Source: JALORV01 sp035498175
Lineage (GTDB): Bacteria; Pseudomonadota; Gammaproteobacteria; Burkholderiales; Burkholderiaceae_F
Direction of reading: 5' to 3'
DNA length: 64,000 nucleotides
Assembly: GCA_035498175.1 (NCBI GenBank)
Contig: DATKAJ010000116.1
Span: 14,118 to 78,117, forward strand
Position numbers and translations under genes: made by a program. Below, piece by piece: positions 46,103 through 54,892 of this stretch; within the stretch, counting starts at the first letter, position 1; each line of letters starts with the position of its first letter. The notes beneath the pieces were generated by a model that saw only the letters and a program-made list of their open reading frames with translations, searched no databases and was not told where the DNA came from.

Positions 46103-47179
46103 CTAGGACGGCAGGAAGTCGACCGGCCAGGTGACGGTGATCGCGTCGACGTCCTTCGCGCCAAAGTCGAACTGGCGGATACGCGCCAGCAGCTTCTGCT
46201 CGAGTTCACCGGCGCGCAGTTCACTCGAAACGATGCGCAGGTCGGTCACCTGGCCTGACGGCGCGATCTTGAGTTCCAGCACGACGCGCCCTTGCAGCGA
46301 AGGCTCGTCGCGCAACGCGCGGTTGTAGATCGCATAGATCGCACCCTTGTTGCGTTCGAAAACGAGCTTGATCTCCTCGATCGAGCGCGACGCCTTGCCG
46401 CTGCCGCCTTTCTGCAGTGTGCCGCCCGCACCTGCGCCGCCGCCACCGCCGCCGCGCCCAGCAACCCCGTGCTGGACGCCGCCGGGGCCGCCGCCACCGG
46501 CGCCGCCGGCCACGCCCTCGACCAGCGTCGTCGAGCGGCCTGCGAGACCGCCACCGCCGGTGTCGCGGCTGTAGGCCGCCGTGTTGATGCCGCCGCTGCC
46601 GCCGGTCGCGTTGGACGTGATCAGCGAACGCGTCGGCACGCCGGGCCCGATGCCTGCGCCGACGCCCGGCCCGACGCCGGTACCGACGCCGGGCCCGGGC
46701 TTGATGTCCTTGTTCAGCTGCACTGCGGCCGGCGCTGCGTGCAGTTCCTGCAGTTCGTTCTTCATGGCCAGCAGGCCGACGCCTGAAGCGCGCGCACGGG
46801 CGTTGTCGAGCTTTTCGCCGGGTGGTTTGTTGGCCTCGGGCCGGCGCGCCTCGACGACCACCGCCTTCGGTTCACGCTTCGGCGTGTCCGGTGTGGCCTT
46901 CACATCCCGCGACTCGTCCTTGATCACGGGCTTCTCGGGCTTCGGAATCACCGGCGGCGGCATCTCGCGATCGAGCAGCAGCTTCGCGAGGCGTGGCGGC
47001 AGCGGTTCGGCCACCGTGCGGTCGGGCTCGCGCACCGGCAGCCAGGGCATCACGATCGCGAACACGAGACAGATCGTCAGGACCGTCCGGAGGATCCGCT
47101 TGAAGCGCTCCTCGTCTTCGGCGGAGACCGACCACGCCAGAATCGGCGTATGCAGCTGGAGCGCGCCGGCAGCAACCAT
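46103..47179 (-). CDS. AgmX/PglI C-terminal domain protein (TonB-like) of an ExbBD-driven machine
   Basis: The 358-residue protein has a cytoplasmic N-terminus, one membrane helix near residues 30-48, and a TonB-like Pro/Lys/Glu region (PPPVIPKPEKPVIKDE). A very Gly-rich linker spans ~150-265, with alternating GPGVG units. The C-terminal ~90 residues (IEEIKLVFERNKGAIYAIYNRALR onward, with VVLELKIAPSGQVTDLRI) are the AgmX/PglI-type domain related to TonB. It should transmit force from the inner-membrane motor to outer-membrane partners. Its start overlaps the preceding exbD stop (TGATG). It is the last gene of the 17-gene run. Confidence 0.9.
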   Translation of the reverse strand: MVAAGALQLHTPILAWSVSAEDEERFKRILRTVLTICLVFAIVMPWLPVREPDRTVAEPLPPRLAKLLLDREMPPPVIPKPEKPVIKDESRDVKATPDTPKREPKAVVVEARRPEANKPPGEKLDNARARASGVGLLAMKNELQELHAAPAAVQLNKDIKPGPGVGTGVGPGVGAGIGPGVPTRSLITSNATGGSGGINTAAYSRDTGGGGLAGRSTTLVEGVAGGAGGGGPGGVQHGVAGRGGGGGGAGAGGTLQKGGSGKASRSIEEIKLVFERNKGAIYAIYNRALRDEPSLQGRVVLELKIAPSGQVTDLRIVSSELRAGELEQKLLARIRQFDFGAKDVDAITVTWPVDFLPS

Positions 47180-47673
47180 CAGTGGCCGCCCTTCTTCTGC
47201 ACCGCGAACGACACGTCGGTGAACCCGGCGCGGGCGCAGGTGACCATGACCTTGCGCAGCAGGCGGTACGGAATCTCGCGATCGCCCAGAATCGTGATGG
47301 CCTTCTTCTGCGCTTCGTTTTCCGCGCGGATCACCGGGCGTTGCAGCAGCAGGTCGAGCTCGGCCTTCAGGCCCGGGATCACGTCGCCTTCGGCGTCGAT
47401 GATCTCGCTGACGACGGCCACCTTGCGGCCTTCGACGACGATGTCGTTCGCATTGACCAGCACCGCCAGCGTTTCACGCGGCAGCTTCTCGGCCGTCGAT
47501 TCCGGCAGCTTGATCGATTTTGAATTCGGCAAGACGTCAGCGACACCGGTATTGATCAGCAGAAAGAAGATCAGGATCGTGAAGATGTCGATCAGCGACA
47601 CCAGGTTGAGGTCGACGGTCGACGTGTTGCGATCGCGGCGCGCGGCGCGCTTCTGGATTCCGCTCTGCTTCAT
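47179..47673 (-). CDS. exbD: ExbD/TolR family protein (proton-relay Asp present)
   Basis: The 164-residue protein has one N-terminal helix (LVSLIDIFTILIFFLLIN) followed by a periplasmic domain. Asp29 in SLIDIF is at the position of the essential proton-carrying Asp of ExbD (Asp25) and TolR (Asp23). Together with the ExbB-like protein it should use the proton motive force. It overlaps the other exbD gene as ATGA and the AgmX gene as TGATG, so the set is tightly coupled. Confidence 0.92.
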   Translation of the reverse strand: MKQSGIQKRAARRDRNTSTVDLNLVSLIDIFTILIFFLLINTGVADVLPNSKSIKLPESTAEKLPRETLAVLVNANDIVVEGRKVAVVSEIIDAEGDVIPGLKAELDLLLQRPVIRAENEAQKKAITILGDREIPYRLLRKVMVTCARAGFTDVSFAVQKKGGH

Positions 47674-48173
47674 CGCGCCGCCTGCCTGATCGGCGCGTCG
47701 CCGATCGAGATATCGGGAAACAGCGCCACTTCGACCACCTTCGCGCCCTGGACCTGGGGGCCTGCTCGCAGCGCATCCATCACCTGCACCAGCACGTCGT
47801 AGGGCACATTGGGCTCGGGCAGGATCGTCACGTCGGTCTTGTCCGGAAAGCGCTCCTTGATCACCCGCGCCAGCGTCGCCAGCGTGGCGATGTCATAGTG
47901 GCCCGACTGCGTCTTGGGGATGCTCTGGATCAGCCCACCGATCCGATCTCCGACCTCGATCGCCTCGGCGCGGACCACCACTTCGAGGTTGAGCTTCTCT
48001 GCCGACAACTGCTCGAGTGCGCCGGTCGACTGGGCCGGCAGCGCGAGATCGAGCACAGACAGCCGTGTGAATACCGCCGTGCTCAGCAGGAACGGCACGA
48101 GCACGACGATCAGGTTGATGAAGGCCGTGACATCGAGCCCGGCGGGCTGACGGCGCAGGCGGCGCAGGCGCAT
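47670..48173 (-). CDS. exbD: ExbD/TolR family protein with Asn replacing the membrane Asp
   Basis: The 167-residue ExbD homologue has a single N-terminal helix (DVTAFINLIVVLVPFLLS). Aligned with ExbD (VTPFIDVMLVL), the essential Asp is replaced by Asn20, encoded AAC. The rest of the fold (LDLALPAQ, KTDVTILPEPNVPYDVLVQVMD) is intact. It may be a structural partner of the neighbouring ExbD and not itself a proton carrier. It lies between the ExbB gene and the second exbD. Confidence 0.9.
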   Translation of the reverse strand: MRLRRLRRQPAGLDVTAFINLIVVLVPFLLSTAVFTRLSVLDLALPAQSTGALEQLSAEKLNLEVVVRAEAIEVGDRIGGLIQSIPKTQSGHYDIATLATLARVIKERFPDKTDVTILPEPNVPYDVLVQVMDALRAGPQVQGAKVVEVALFPDISIGDAPIRQAAR

Positions 48174-48209
48174 GACTGGCTTCCCGGTTGAGGCTGTAAC
48201 GACTGCCGA

Positions 48210-48869
48210 CTACTCTGCCGCTCGCCGCACCTCGCTCGTCATCCGCTGCGTCAGGTTCAGGAAGCTGATCTTCGCAGCCTCTAGGCTGTCGACGATCTCG
48301 GTCGCGCGTGCCTGCAGGAAGGCGTGGATCAGCAGGAACGGGATCGCAACCATCAGTGCGAACGCGGTGTTGTTCATCGCGATCGAGATCGACGCGGCCA
48401 GCAGCTCCGCCTTCTCCGCCGGGTTCACGTTGGCGACCGCAGTGAACGCCTTGATCAGGCCGATGATGGTGCCGAGCAGGCCTACCAGCGTGATCACGTT
48501 GGCGAAGGTCGCGATGTAGTGCGTGCGCTTCTCGAGGCGCGGCACGATTTCCATCATGCCCTCCTCCATCGCCATGTCGACGTCCTCGCGCCGGTGCGGC
48601 GAGCGCAGCCGCTCGAGCCCGTACGACACGATCTTGCCGATCGCCACGTCGCCGCCGCCCGTGGCCACGGCCTGCACCTTGTCGAGCTTGCCGTTCTGCA
48701 GCAGCGGCAGCAGCTTGTCCCACATCTGCCGGTTGTCGGTGCGCGCCCGGTTGAGGAAGATGAAGCGCTCGATCGCCACGGCAAGGCCGAGCGCCATGAT
48801 CAGGAGGCTGGGGTAGATGAAGAGCCCACTGTCGTGGAAGAACTTGACCACGGTGTCGAACGCATTCAT
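48210..48869 (-). CDS. exbB: ExbB/TolQ/MotA family proton-channel protein
   Basis: The 219-residue inner-membrane protein has three helices: near residue 15-35 (FIYPSLLIMALGLAVAIERF), ~125-147 (FANVITLVGLLGTIIGLIKAF) and ~160-185. The second helix bears the TolQ-family GLLGTIxG signature with Thr. It should form the pentameric stator around ExbD dimers. I use the ATG of MNAFDTVVKFF, preceded by GGAGAT; an earlier ATG eight codons upstream is less likely. It is followed by two exbD genes. Confidence 0.93.
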   Translation of the reverse strand: MNAFDTVVKFFHDSGLFIYPSLLIMALGLAVAIERFIFLNRARTDNRQMWDKLLPLLQNGKLDKVQAVATGGGDVAIGKIVSYGLERLRSPHRREDVDMAMEEGMMEIVPRLEKRTHYIATFANVITLVGLLGTIIGLIKAFTAVANVNPAEKAELLAASISIAMNNTAFALMVAIPFLLIHAFLQARATEIVDSLEAAKISFLNLTQRMTSEVRRAAE

Positions 48870-48899
48870 GACTCGATCTCCAGATTCAGACAACTGTCT

Positions 48900-49247
48900 T
48901 CACTTGCGAACCGCAGGCGACGCGGCTTCGGCACTGCCGGCCGGCTTTTCGGCACGGGCCTGGATCAGCGCGTCGTAGCGCACCTGGCGGCGAAACACGT
49001 CGCGATCCACGGGCGCCAGCGCCTCGTCGAGCACGCTGTCCAGTGGACGTCCCGAGGAGTCCCCGAGCACCGGCTTCTTCCACGGCACGATGTACAGCAC
49101 CTTCGGCAACTCGCGGTTGCCAATGATCTGCGTGCGGTCCATGTCCGCCCGATCCTGCGGGGCAGCCGTGCCTGCACATAGCGCCAGGGCCACGGCCATC
49201 GTCGCTCGCAACAGGGGCGGGCAATGCCCGGAGAAACGCCGCTTCAT
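48900..49247 (-). CDS. Small exported protein of the motor cluster, unknown function
   Basis: This is a 115-residue protein with a signal peptide (LLRATMAVALALCAGTAAPQ) and a hydrophilic mature part. Visible features are TQIIGNRELPKVLYIVPWKKP and a charged, Ala-rich end. I recognise no domain. The chosen ATG has AAGGAG six bases upstream. An alternative ATG nine codons earlier overlaps the previous stop as ATGA. It sits between a TPR lipoprotein and the ExbB gene, so it is probably a periplasmic part of the same complex. Confidence 0.75.
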   Translation of the reverse strand: MKRRFSGHCPPLLRATMAVALALCAGTAAPQDRADMDRTQIIGNRELPKVLYIVPWKKPVLGDSSGRPLDSVLDEALAPVDRDVFRRQVRYDALIQARAEKPAGSAEAASPAVRK

Positions 49248-49270
49248 CCCTGCTCCTTGCGCGGCGGCAC

Positions 49271-50080
49271 TCATTGGGAAACCTCCGCGCTACGCGCTGC
49301 GGTACTGGCTTGCTTGGGGCGGCCCGGCGCTTCGCCGGAAACCTCCGCGCCACGCGCTGCGGTACTGGCTTGCTTGGGGCGGCCCGGCGCTTCGCCCTTG
49401 CGGGCCGTCCGGTTCTGCAGGTCCCTGACCCAGCGCTGCACCTGCTCGTCTCCACCCGGCGTCATCTGCAGATAGCGATCGTAGAGTTCGAGGGCGCGCA
49501 CGCCATCCCATAGATACAAGTCATACAGAATGCCGAGGTTCAGCACGGCGGGCGCGTACGCGGGGTCGACGACCATCGCCTGTTCGTACGACGCCTTCGC
49601 CTTGGCGAAGTCCCCCGCCATGCGATATGTGATGCCCAGCTGGTTGCGCAGGTCGGCGCGCTGCGGGCTCAGCTGGACGGCCTTCTCAAACGCGGCCCGA
49701 GCTTCGGCGGTCTTGCCGGCCTGGCGATAGATGAGGCCCAGGTTGGCGTACGGTCCGGAGAGATCGGGGTCGGACTTAGTCAGCGCGATGAAGCCCCGCT
49801 CGGCCTCTGCGGTTCGTCCCGCAACCAGGGCTTGGCGTGCGGCATCGAAGCTGCGCTGCGCAGCCGGGTTGACCGGTGCTTCGGGTTTCGTGGCATCGGC
49901 TGCGGCGGGCTTTGCAGCCGAGGCCGCCGGAGCGCCGGTCTTGGCCGCGGTGGATTGCCCCGACGCCGACGCTTCGGGCTTTGCCGGCGAGAAGACGTCG
50001 CCGATTGCCGCACAACCCGCGAGCAGCAGGCTCGCGGCCACAAGGCCGCATATCACCGGCAGACGATCAGCGGATCGCAT
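49271..50080 (-). CDS. TPR lipoprotein with a duplicated 20-residue C-terminal tail
   Basis: The 269-residue lipoprotein has a lipobox LLAGC, an Ala/Pro/Lys-rich linker, and then four TPR units (~residues 85-220; for example GPYANLGLIYRQAGKTAEARAAF, shown in part). The C-terminus consists of two nearly identical 20-residue blocks starting GEAPGRPKQASTAAR, produced by a 60-bp tandem duplication. TPR lipoproteins of this kind act as scaffolds at the outer membrane. Start codon chosen for its GGAAAGGA upstream and for the signal peptide. It overlaps the preceding gene by 14 bp. Confidence 0.88.
   Translation of the reverse strand: MRSADRLPVICGLVAASLLLAGCAAIGDVFSPAKPEASASGQSTAAKTGAPAASAAKPAAADATKPEAPVNPAAQRSFDAARQALVAGRTAEAERGFIALTKSDPDLSGPYANLGLIYRQAGKTAEARAAFEKAVQLSPQRADLRNQLGITYRMAGDFAKAKASYEQAMVVDPAYAPAVLNLGILYDLYLWDGVRALELYDRYLQMTPGGDEQVQRWVRDLQNRTARKGEAPGRPKQASTAARGAEVSGEAPGRPKQASTAARSAEVSQ
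49277..49396. repeat. Two tandem 60-bp direct repeats inside the TPR lipoprotein gene
   Basis: Copy 1 is 49277-49336 and copy 2 is 49337-49396. They differ at one base only (T at 49291, C at 49351). The period is a multiple of three, so the frame is kept and the protein gains 20 residues. Near-identity indicates a recent duplication. Confidence 0.97.
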
Positions 50081-52916
50081 CGACCGTCCTTTCCGCGCGT
50101 TCAACCTTGTTGTAGCGCGCCGGCCGCAGCTGCCCGAGCGCCTTGATGCTGTCGCGCACCGAGCTGTCGTAGATGCCGTCGACCGTCCGCCGCGCGTTGA
50201 TCTCGTGCACCTCGATCGCCTTCTCCTCGAACGGGAAGGCCTGTTCCTCGAGCATCACGTTGTACTGCTCGAGTTCGTCCTTCTTCAGTCCCTTCGGGCG
50301 TTGCGAGTTCAGCATCGCGGCGCCGAAGTCGCGATACAGCTCCGCCGTCTGATAGGTGGCTGTCGTCGACACCTCGGCGATGCCGTAGTCCGCGGCGGCC
50401 GCATACGCCTTCAGCGCGACCTCCATCTTGTCCTTCTTAAGCTTGAGCTGCCGTTTCAGCGGCTCGACCAGCGCGACCTTGCGATAGTCGTCTGCCAGCG
50501 GCCGCGCCAGCGCCAGTGTCGCCATGCCGCCGAGGTAGCGCGTGCGCTCGGTGCGCGCCGCCCCGGCGGTCAGGTCCGCGCGCTGTACCTCCTTCATCAA
50601 CGCCTGTTCGCGTGCGACGTTGCCCTGCTCCTGTGCAACCCGAGCAAGGCGCCAGCGCGCTTCGAGCGCAGGCTCGAGCGGATCGGGGTACTGCTTCACG
50701 TAGCGCTCAAAAGCGCGCGCGGCGGAGTCGCGGGCGCCGGCCTTCTCGTAGAGTTCGGCCGCCTGCCACAGGCCCGTGCGCGCAAGCTGTGGGTCCTTGT
50801 TGGCGGCGGCGAGCTTCTCGAACTCGGCCGCGGCCTGCGCCCAGCTGCCCTTTTCGGAGTAGGCGACGGCGAGCTTGGCCGACACCTCGCCCTGCAGCGG
50901 GCTGCTCGGATAACGCGCGCGGAAGTCCTCGAGCGTGCGCGCCGCGCCGTCCCAGTCCTCTAAAGCCAGCTGCGTCGCCGCGGCGTCGTACTGCGCCGTC
51001 GCACGCACCGGCGATTGAGGCGCGACGCTTGCGACCCGCGAGTAGTGGCCGATCGCGTCGGCCAGCTGACCCTGCGCGCGGGCCGCTTCGCCCTGCTTGT
51101 AGACCGACGCCGCCAGCCGCTCCGTCAGCGCGCCACGCGCCGGATCCTTGTCCGGGGTCAGCGCCAGCACCTGGACGTAGGCCTGCTCGGCGCCGGCGAA
51201 ATCACCCTTGTCGAAGGACGCGTGCGCCACGACCGTCCAGGCGACGCGCCGCTGCTCCGCCGGCGCCGGCGGGTCGAGTGCCAGCACTCTGCGTGCGACC
51301 GTTGCAGCTCGCTCACCCTCGTTGAGCGCGTAGAGCTGCTCAGCCGCGTTGGTCAGCACCGGCGCCACGCGCGGATCCTGCGGAAACGCGTTGCCGAATC
51401 GCTCCGCACTGTCTACCGCGGCCAGCTGCACTGGTCGCACTTCGGACGCGGGCAGCCGCTTTCCCTGGCGCGCGTAGGCAAGCAGCGCCGCGTAACCGGC
51501 ATCCGCGCTCTTCGCGTGCGCCGGATAGCCATAGGCGGACTTCTCGTATTCGACGGCGGCCTCCGCAAAGTGCGAGTCCTCGAACAGCAGTTCGGCGAGC
51601 AGGAAGTTGTTCTGCGCAGCCTGCGGGTCATCCGGGAACGATGTGAGGTAGGCGCGGTACCAACGCACCGCTTCCTGGTAGTCCTCGGTCTTCTTCGACT
51701 TCTGTGCGCTCGCGTGGTAGTAGCGCGCCAGCTCTTCCAGGTGGGTCTTGACCAGCGGCTCGGCGTTGCGCGTCCACCCCTCCGGGTTGCTGCGCTGATA
51801 GTCGCTGCCCACGCCGTACTGAGTGACGTACTGCTTCTTCGCCTCCAGCGCCAGCGTGGCGAAGCCGTTCGCCGCGTAGATGTCGATCACGCGTGCCTGC
51901 AGCACCGGGGCCTCTGGATGTGACGGCGAGCGCTGCGCGAACGCGCTGAACGTGTCTGCAGCGTCCTTGACGCGATCCTGCTTGATGTAAAGCTCACCGA
52001 GCTGCTGGTACACGCGAAACTCGTACTCGCGGCGCACGGCGGAGTTGATGTACGGCGGAATCGACGCCGGCCCCTGCAGGCTCGCGAGCGAGATGCTCGT
52101 TACGCGAAATGTGTCCTCGACGAGTTCGCGGTCGGCCCGCGTCAGCCCGGGCAGCTTTTCGAGGTCACTTTCGCTGCCACGTCCGGCGAGCTTCAGGTCG
52201 AGCACGCCGAAGAACGACTGCAGCCCCTCGTCCAGGCGCCCCTGCTTGTACAGCGCCCAACCGTGCATGTAGAGAGAACGCTCGTAGTACGGCGAGTTCT
52301 TGTCGCCGCGCATCGTCACCAGATATGCCGCCTCGGCCTTCGGATACTCGCGCAGCGCAAACAGAAGCTCGCCGCGACGGAACTGCGCCTCGTCGCGGTA
52401 GCGCGTCGTCGGGTAGAGCTGCACCAGCTTGTCGAGCGTCGCCAGCGAAGTTTCCAGGTCGCCGCTCAGTTCGTACGCCCGGGCGAGCTGGTACAGCACC
52501 CGGTCGTTGCCGGAGTCGTTCGGATAGGTCTTCAGGAAATCCTGGTACTGCGCGATCGCGCCCTTGTACTCGGCGGCGCCCGTCGTTTCGCCACCTGCCG
52601 AGCGTGCATCGACGTGGTCCATCTCGAGATCGCCGAGGCGGCGCAGTGCCTCCTTCTTCTGCGGCTCGCGCGGCGCCGACGCGAGAAAGTCGCGGTAGGC
52701 ACGCGCGGCGTCTTCCTCGTTCGCGCTGATGCCGGCATCGGGCTGGACTGGATACTGGCGCGACGCCAGCGTCTTCAGCGTCGGCTGCTCCGGACCGGTG
52801 GTCGAGCGCTTCCACGGCATCGAGCACGCCGTGAGCAGCACCGCGGCGACCGCGGCTGCGAGCCTGGGGAGCCTCTGCACAACCGATGCTGCCCGCGGCG
52901 CGGTCCTAGGGCGCAC
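50067..52916 (-). CDS. Large TPR lipoprotein
   Basis: This protein of ~949 residues has a signal ending in a lipobox (VLLTACSMPW) and many TPR or Sel1-like helical repeats along its length (for example LGDLEMDH, LYQLARAYELSGDLETSLATL, LWQAAELYEKAGARDSAARAF). It is probably an outer-membrane-attached periplasmic scaffold. A GTG start is preferred because AAGGAAAG lies just upstream and it overlaps the previous stop by 11 bp. A GTG twelve codons later is an alternative. Large TPR proteins such as AgmU/GltD occur in the Myxococcus Glt system; orthology here is not shown. Confidence 0.85.
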   Translation of the reverse strand: MRPRTAPRAASVVQRLPRLAAAVAAVLLTACSMPWKRSTTGPEQPTLKTLASRQYPVQPDAGISANEEDAARAYRDFLASAPREPQKKEALRRLGDLEMDHVDARSAGGETTGAAEYKGAIAQYQDFLKTYPNDSGNDRVLYQLARAYELSGDLETSLATLDKLVQLYPTTRYRDEAQFRRGELLFALREYPKAEAAYLVTMRGDKNSPYYERSLYMHGWALYKQGRLDEGLQSFFGVLDLKLAGRGSESDLEKLPGLTRADRELVEDTFRVTSISLASLQGPASIPPYINSAVRREYEFRVYQQLGELYIKQDRVKDAADTFSAFAQRSPSHPEAPVLQARVIDIYAANGFATLALEAKKQYVTQYGVGSDYQRSNPEGWTRNAEPLVKTHLEELARYYHASAQKSKKTEDYQEAVRWYRAYLTSFPDDPQAAQNNFLLAELLFEDSHFAEAAVEYEKSAYGYPAHAKSADAGYAALLAYARQGKRLPASEVRPVQLAAVDSAERFGNAFPQDPRVAPVLTNAAEQLYALNEGERAATVARRVLALDPPAPAEQRRVAWTVVAHASFDKGDFAGAEQAYVQVLALTPDKDPARGALTERLAASVYKQGEAARAQGQLADAIGHYSRVASVAPQSPVRATAQYDAAATQLALEDWDGAARTLEDFRARYPSSPLQGEVSAKLAVAYSEKGSWAQAAAEFEKLAAANKDPQLARTGLWQAAELYEKAGARDSAARAFERYVKQYPDPLEPALEARWRLARVAQEQGNVAREQALMKEVQRADLTAGAARTERTRYLGGMATLALARPLADDYRKVALVEPLKRQLKLKKDKMEVALKAYAAAADYGIAEVSTTATYQTAELYRDFGAAMLNSQRPKGLKKDELEQYNVMLEEQAFPFEEKAIEVHEINARRTVDGIYDSSVRDSIKALGQLRPARYNKVERAERTVDAIR

Positions 52917-54888
52917 GGTTGCTTTCCTTCGCGGCGGCACGATCGACGATCTGCGCGACCGCAAAGCGCGCCTGCGTGCCGTACTCGGCCAGCCGCTCCT
53001 TCTGCTGCTGCAGCTCCGCGACCGCGAGCTCCTGGACGGCAACCTGCTGTTCCTGCGCAAGCGCAGCGACACGCGGAACCATCGCATCGACGCGTGCGGA
53101 TAACGCATCGATGCGCTGCGCAAAGGCTTCGAGCCGCGCCGTCTCGTCGGTCTGCGATGCCGACAGGGCGGCCTCGAGGCGCTGCGCCTGCGCCAGATTG
53201 CGCGAGAGCTCCTGCATGCCCTTCTTTGCATTCCACAGGCGCGCGGAGAACTGGTCGGTCTGCTGCCAGAGCAAGGCGCCGGCGACGCGCCGATAGCGCT
53301 CGCGCGCCGGGGCCACCTCCGGATCGTTGCCGGCGCGCTCGAGGATTTCGCGCACGCGATCGAGTCTCGCCTGCAGTTCGCGCTCCTGAGGCGTGGCGAA
53401 GGCGGCGACGTCGGCCTCGCGCTCGACACGTTCGAGTTCCGACTGCAGCTCGGTGCCCTGCCGCTCGAAGCCCTCCAGATTGAGTGCCTGCTCACGCGCG
53501 AGCACCTGGGGCAGGCGCTCGGCGTAGCCCTGACGGCGATTCGCCAGCATGTCTCGCAGCACGCCGAGGCTGTCCTGCCACTGCTGCAGGTTGCGCGAGA
53601 GGTACAGCAGGTCACGGTAGTTCTTGAAGGCCTCCTGGAACGGGTGCGTAGCCATCAGGTGCGCGAGGTGCGCGCCCAGGGGCCGGCCCTCGATCTCGGG
53701 CAGTTGTGAAATGTTCCAGAACCAGCCCATCTCCTCGCCCGGGTTGCTGGCGATCAGGCCTTCCAGCAACTTGCCGCTGCGGATCGCGGCGATCGAGGTG
53801 TCCAGGTCGGCGTTTTCGCGATCGAACGCACCGATCGCATCCTGGTAGAGGCCGAGGGCCTGCGAATTCGCTCCGAGGTCGGCGAGCGCGTACGGCATCG
53901 CCAGCTTGGCCTCGAGGACCGCCGCATCGTGTGGAGTGCGCCCGGCCAGTTCACTCCAGGGCACGAGCGCGACCTTCATCTGCCCCTGCTCTGCAGCGGC
54001 CCAGCCGAAACCGAGCAGCGCCTTGTTCGAGAACATTCCGCTCAGGCGCACGCGCTCCAGATACACGCGCGCCTGCTCGCCGCGCCCCTCCTGCAGCGAC
54101 GCGAATCCGAGCGCAACGTTCGCGCGGTCACGCAGGCTCCGATACTCCTCAGTGACGGCCGGCATCTTGCCGATGCCGTCGAGCTGCGTGGTTCCGCGCG
54201 CTGGATCGCCGCTCTTGATCAGCGCCACACCCAGGTTGTAGCGCGCGTAGCTGCTGGGGTTCGGGCCCTTCGCGAGCGTGTCCAGCACCCGGCTCGCTTC
54301 GGCATAGTTGCCGCGGGCCATCAGCACGTTGGCCTGCAGCAGTGCCCGGTCCTCCTCGAGCGCGCCGGGCAGCGCTTTCTCGATGCGACCGAGCGCGTCC
54401 TGCGATTCGAGGTACAGCCCGCGCTGATAACGAATCTTGGCGAGGTAGTACCAGGCGCGATCACGCACCGGCTGCTTCGCGCCTTTCTGGATCAGCGTGG
54501 CGAAGACCTCTCCCGCCTCGCGATGCAGTCCGTAGGAGAGGAACAGTCCGCCGCGCAGGATTTCCGCCTCGTCATCGTGCGGCGACAGGCGGCCGAACTG
54601 CTGCGACACCATCAGGCGCGTCACAGACGTGAAATAGCGGCCCTGGAAGAAGTAGAACAGGCTGTCGCCGTAGTGCGGAGACTCCACGCCGGTGGGTGCC
54701 GGGGGGCGCCCATCGCCGCGCCACGGCCACCAGTCCATCGACGTCAGCCAGTCCATCCACCCCGACGACGTCGATGACTTGCCGGCGTCGACCGTCGACT
54801 GTGCGTGTGCGAGCTGGGCGAAGCACGCCAGCGCTGCGACGGCAATCGCAGCCCGCGTCCAGCGCCAGAGCTTCACACCGTTGCCCAT
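52906..54888 (-). CDS. Exported TPR and coiled-coil protein
   Basis: The 660-residue protein has a signal peptide (AAIAVAALACFAQLAHAQ). Residues ~65-400 contain TPR-like repeats (YYLAKIRYQRGLYLESQDAL, YNLGVALIKSGDPARGTTQL). From about 440 to the end is a long predicted coiled coil rich in Glu, Arg, Gln and Ala. It contains no catalytic motif. It is likely a periplasmic structural rod or adaptor. It is followed at once by the large TPR lipoprotein and preceded by the 194-residue protein, with near-zero spacing. Confidence 0.85.
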   Translation of the reverse strand: MGNGVKLWRWTRAAIAVAALACFAQLAHAQSTVDAGKSSTSSGWMDWLTSMDWWPWRGDGRPPAPTGVESPHYGDSLFYFFQGRYFTSVTRLMVSQQFGRLSPHDDEAEILRGGLFLSYGLHREAGEVFATLIQKGAKQPVRDRAWYYLAKIRYQRGLYLESQDALGRIEKALPGALEEDRALLQANVLMARGNYAEASRVLDTLAKGPNPSSYARYNLGVALIKSGDPARGTTQLDGIGKMPAVTEEYRSLRDRANVALGFASLQEGRGEQARVYLERVRLSGMFSNKALLGFGWAAAEQGQMKVALVPWSELAGRTPHDAAVLEAKLAMPYALADLGANSQALGLYQDAIGAFDRENADLDTSIAAIRSGKLLEGLIASNPGEEMGWFWNISQLPEIEGRPLGAHLAHLMATHPFQEAFKNYRDLLYLSRNLQQWQDSLGVLRDMLANRRQGYAERLPQVLAREQALNLEGFERQGTELQSELERVEREADVAAFATPQERELQARLDRVREILERAGNDPEVAPARERYRRVAGALLWQQTDQFSARLWNAKKGMQELSRNLAQAQRLEAALSASQTDETARLEAFAQRIDALSARVDAMVPRVAALAQEQQVAVQELAVAELQQQKERLAEYGTQARFAVAQIVDRAAAKESNRAP

Positions 54889-54892
54889 GCCG

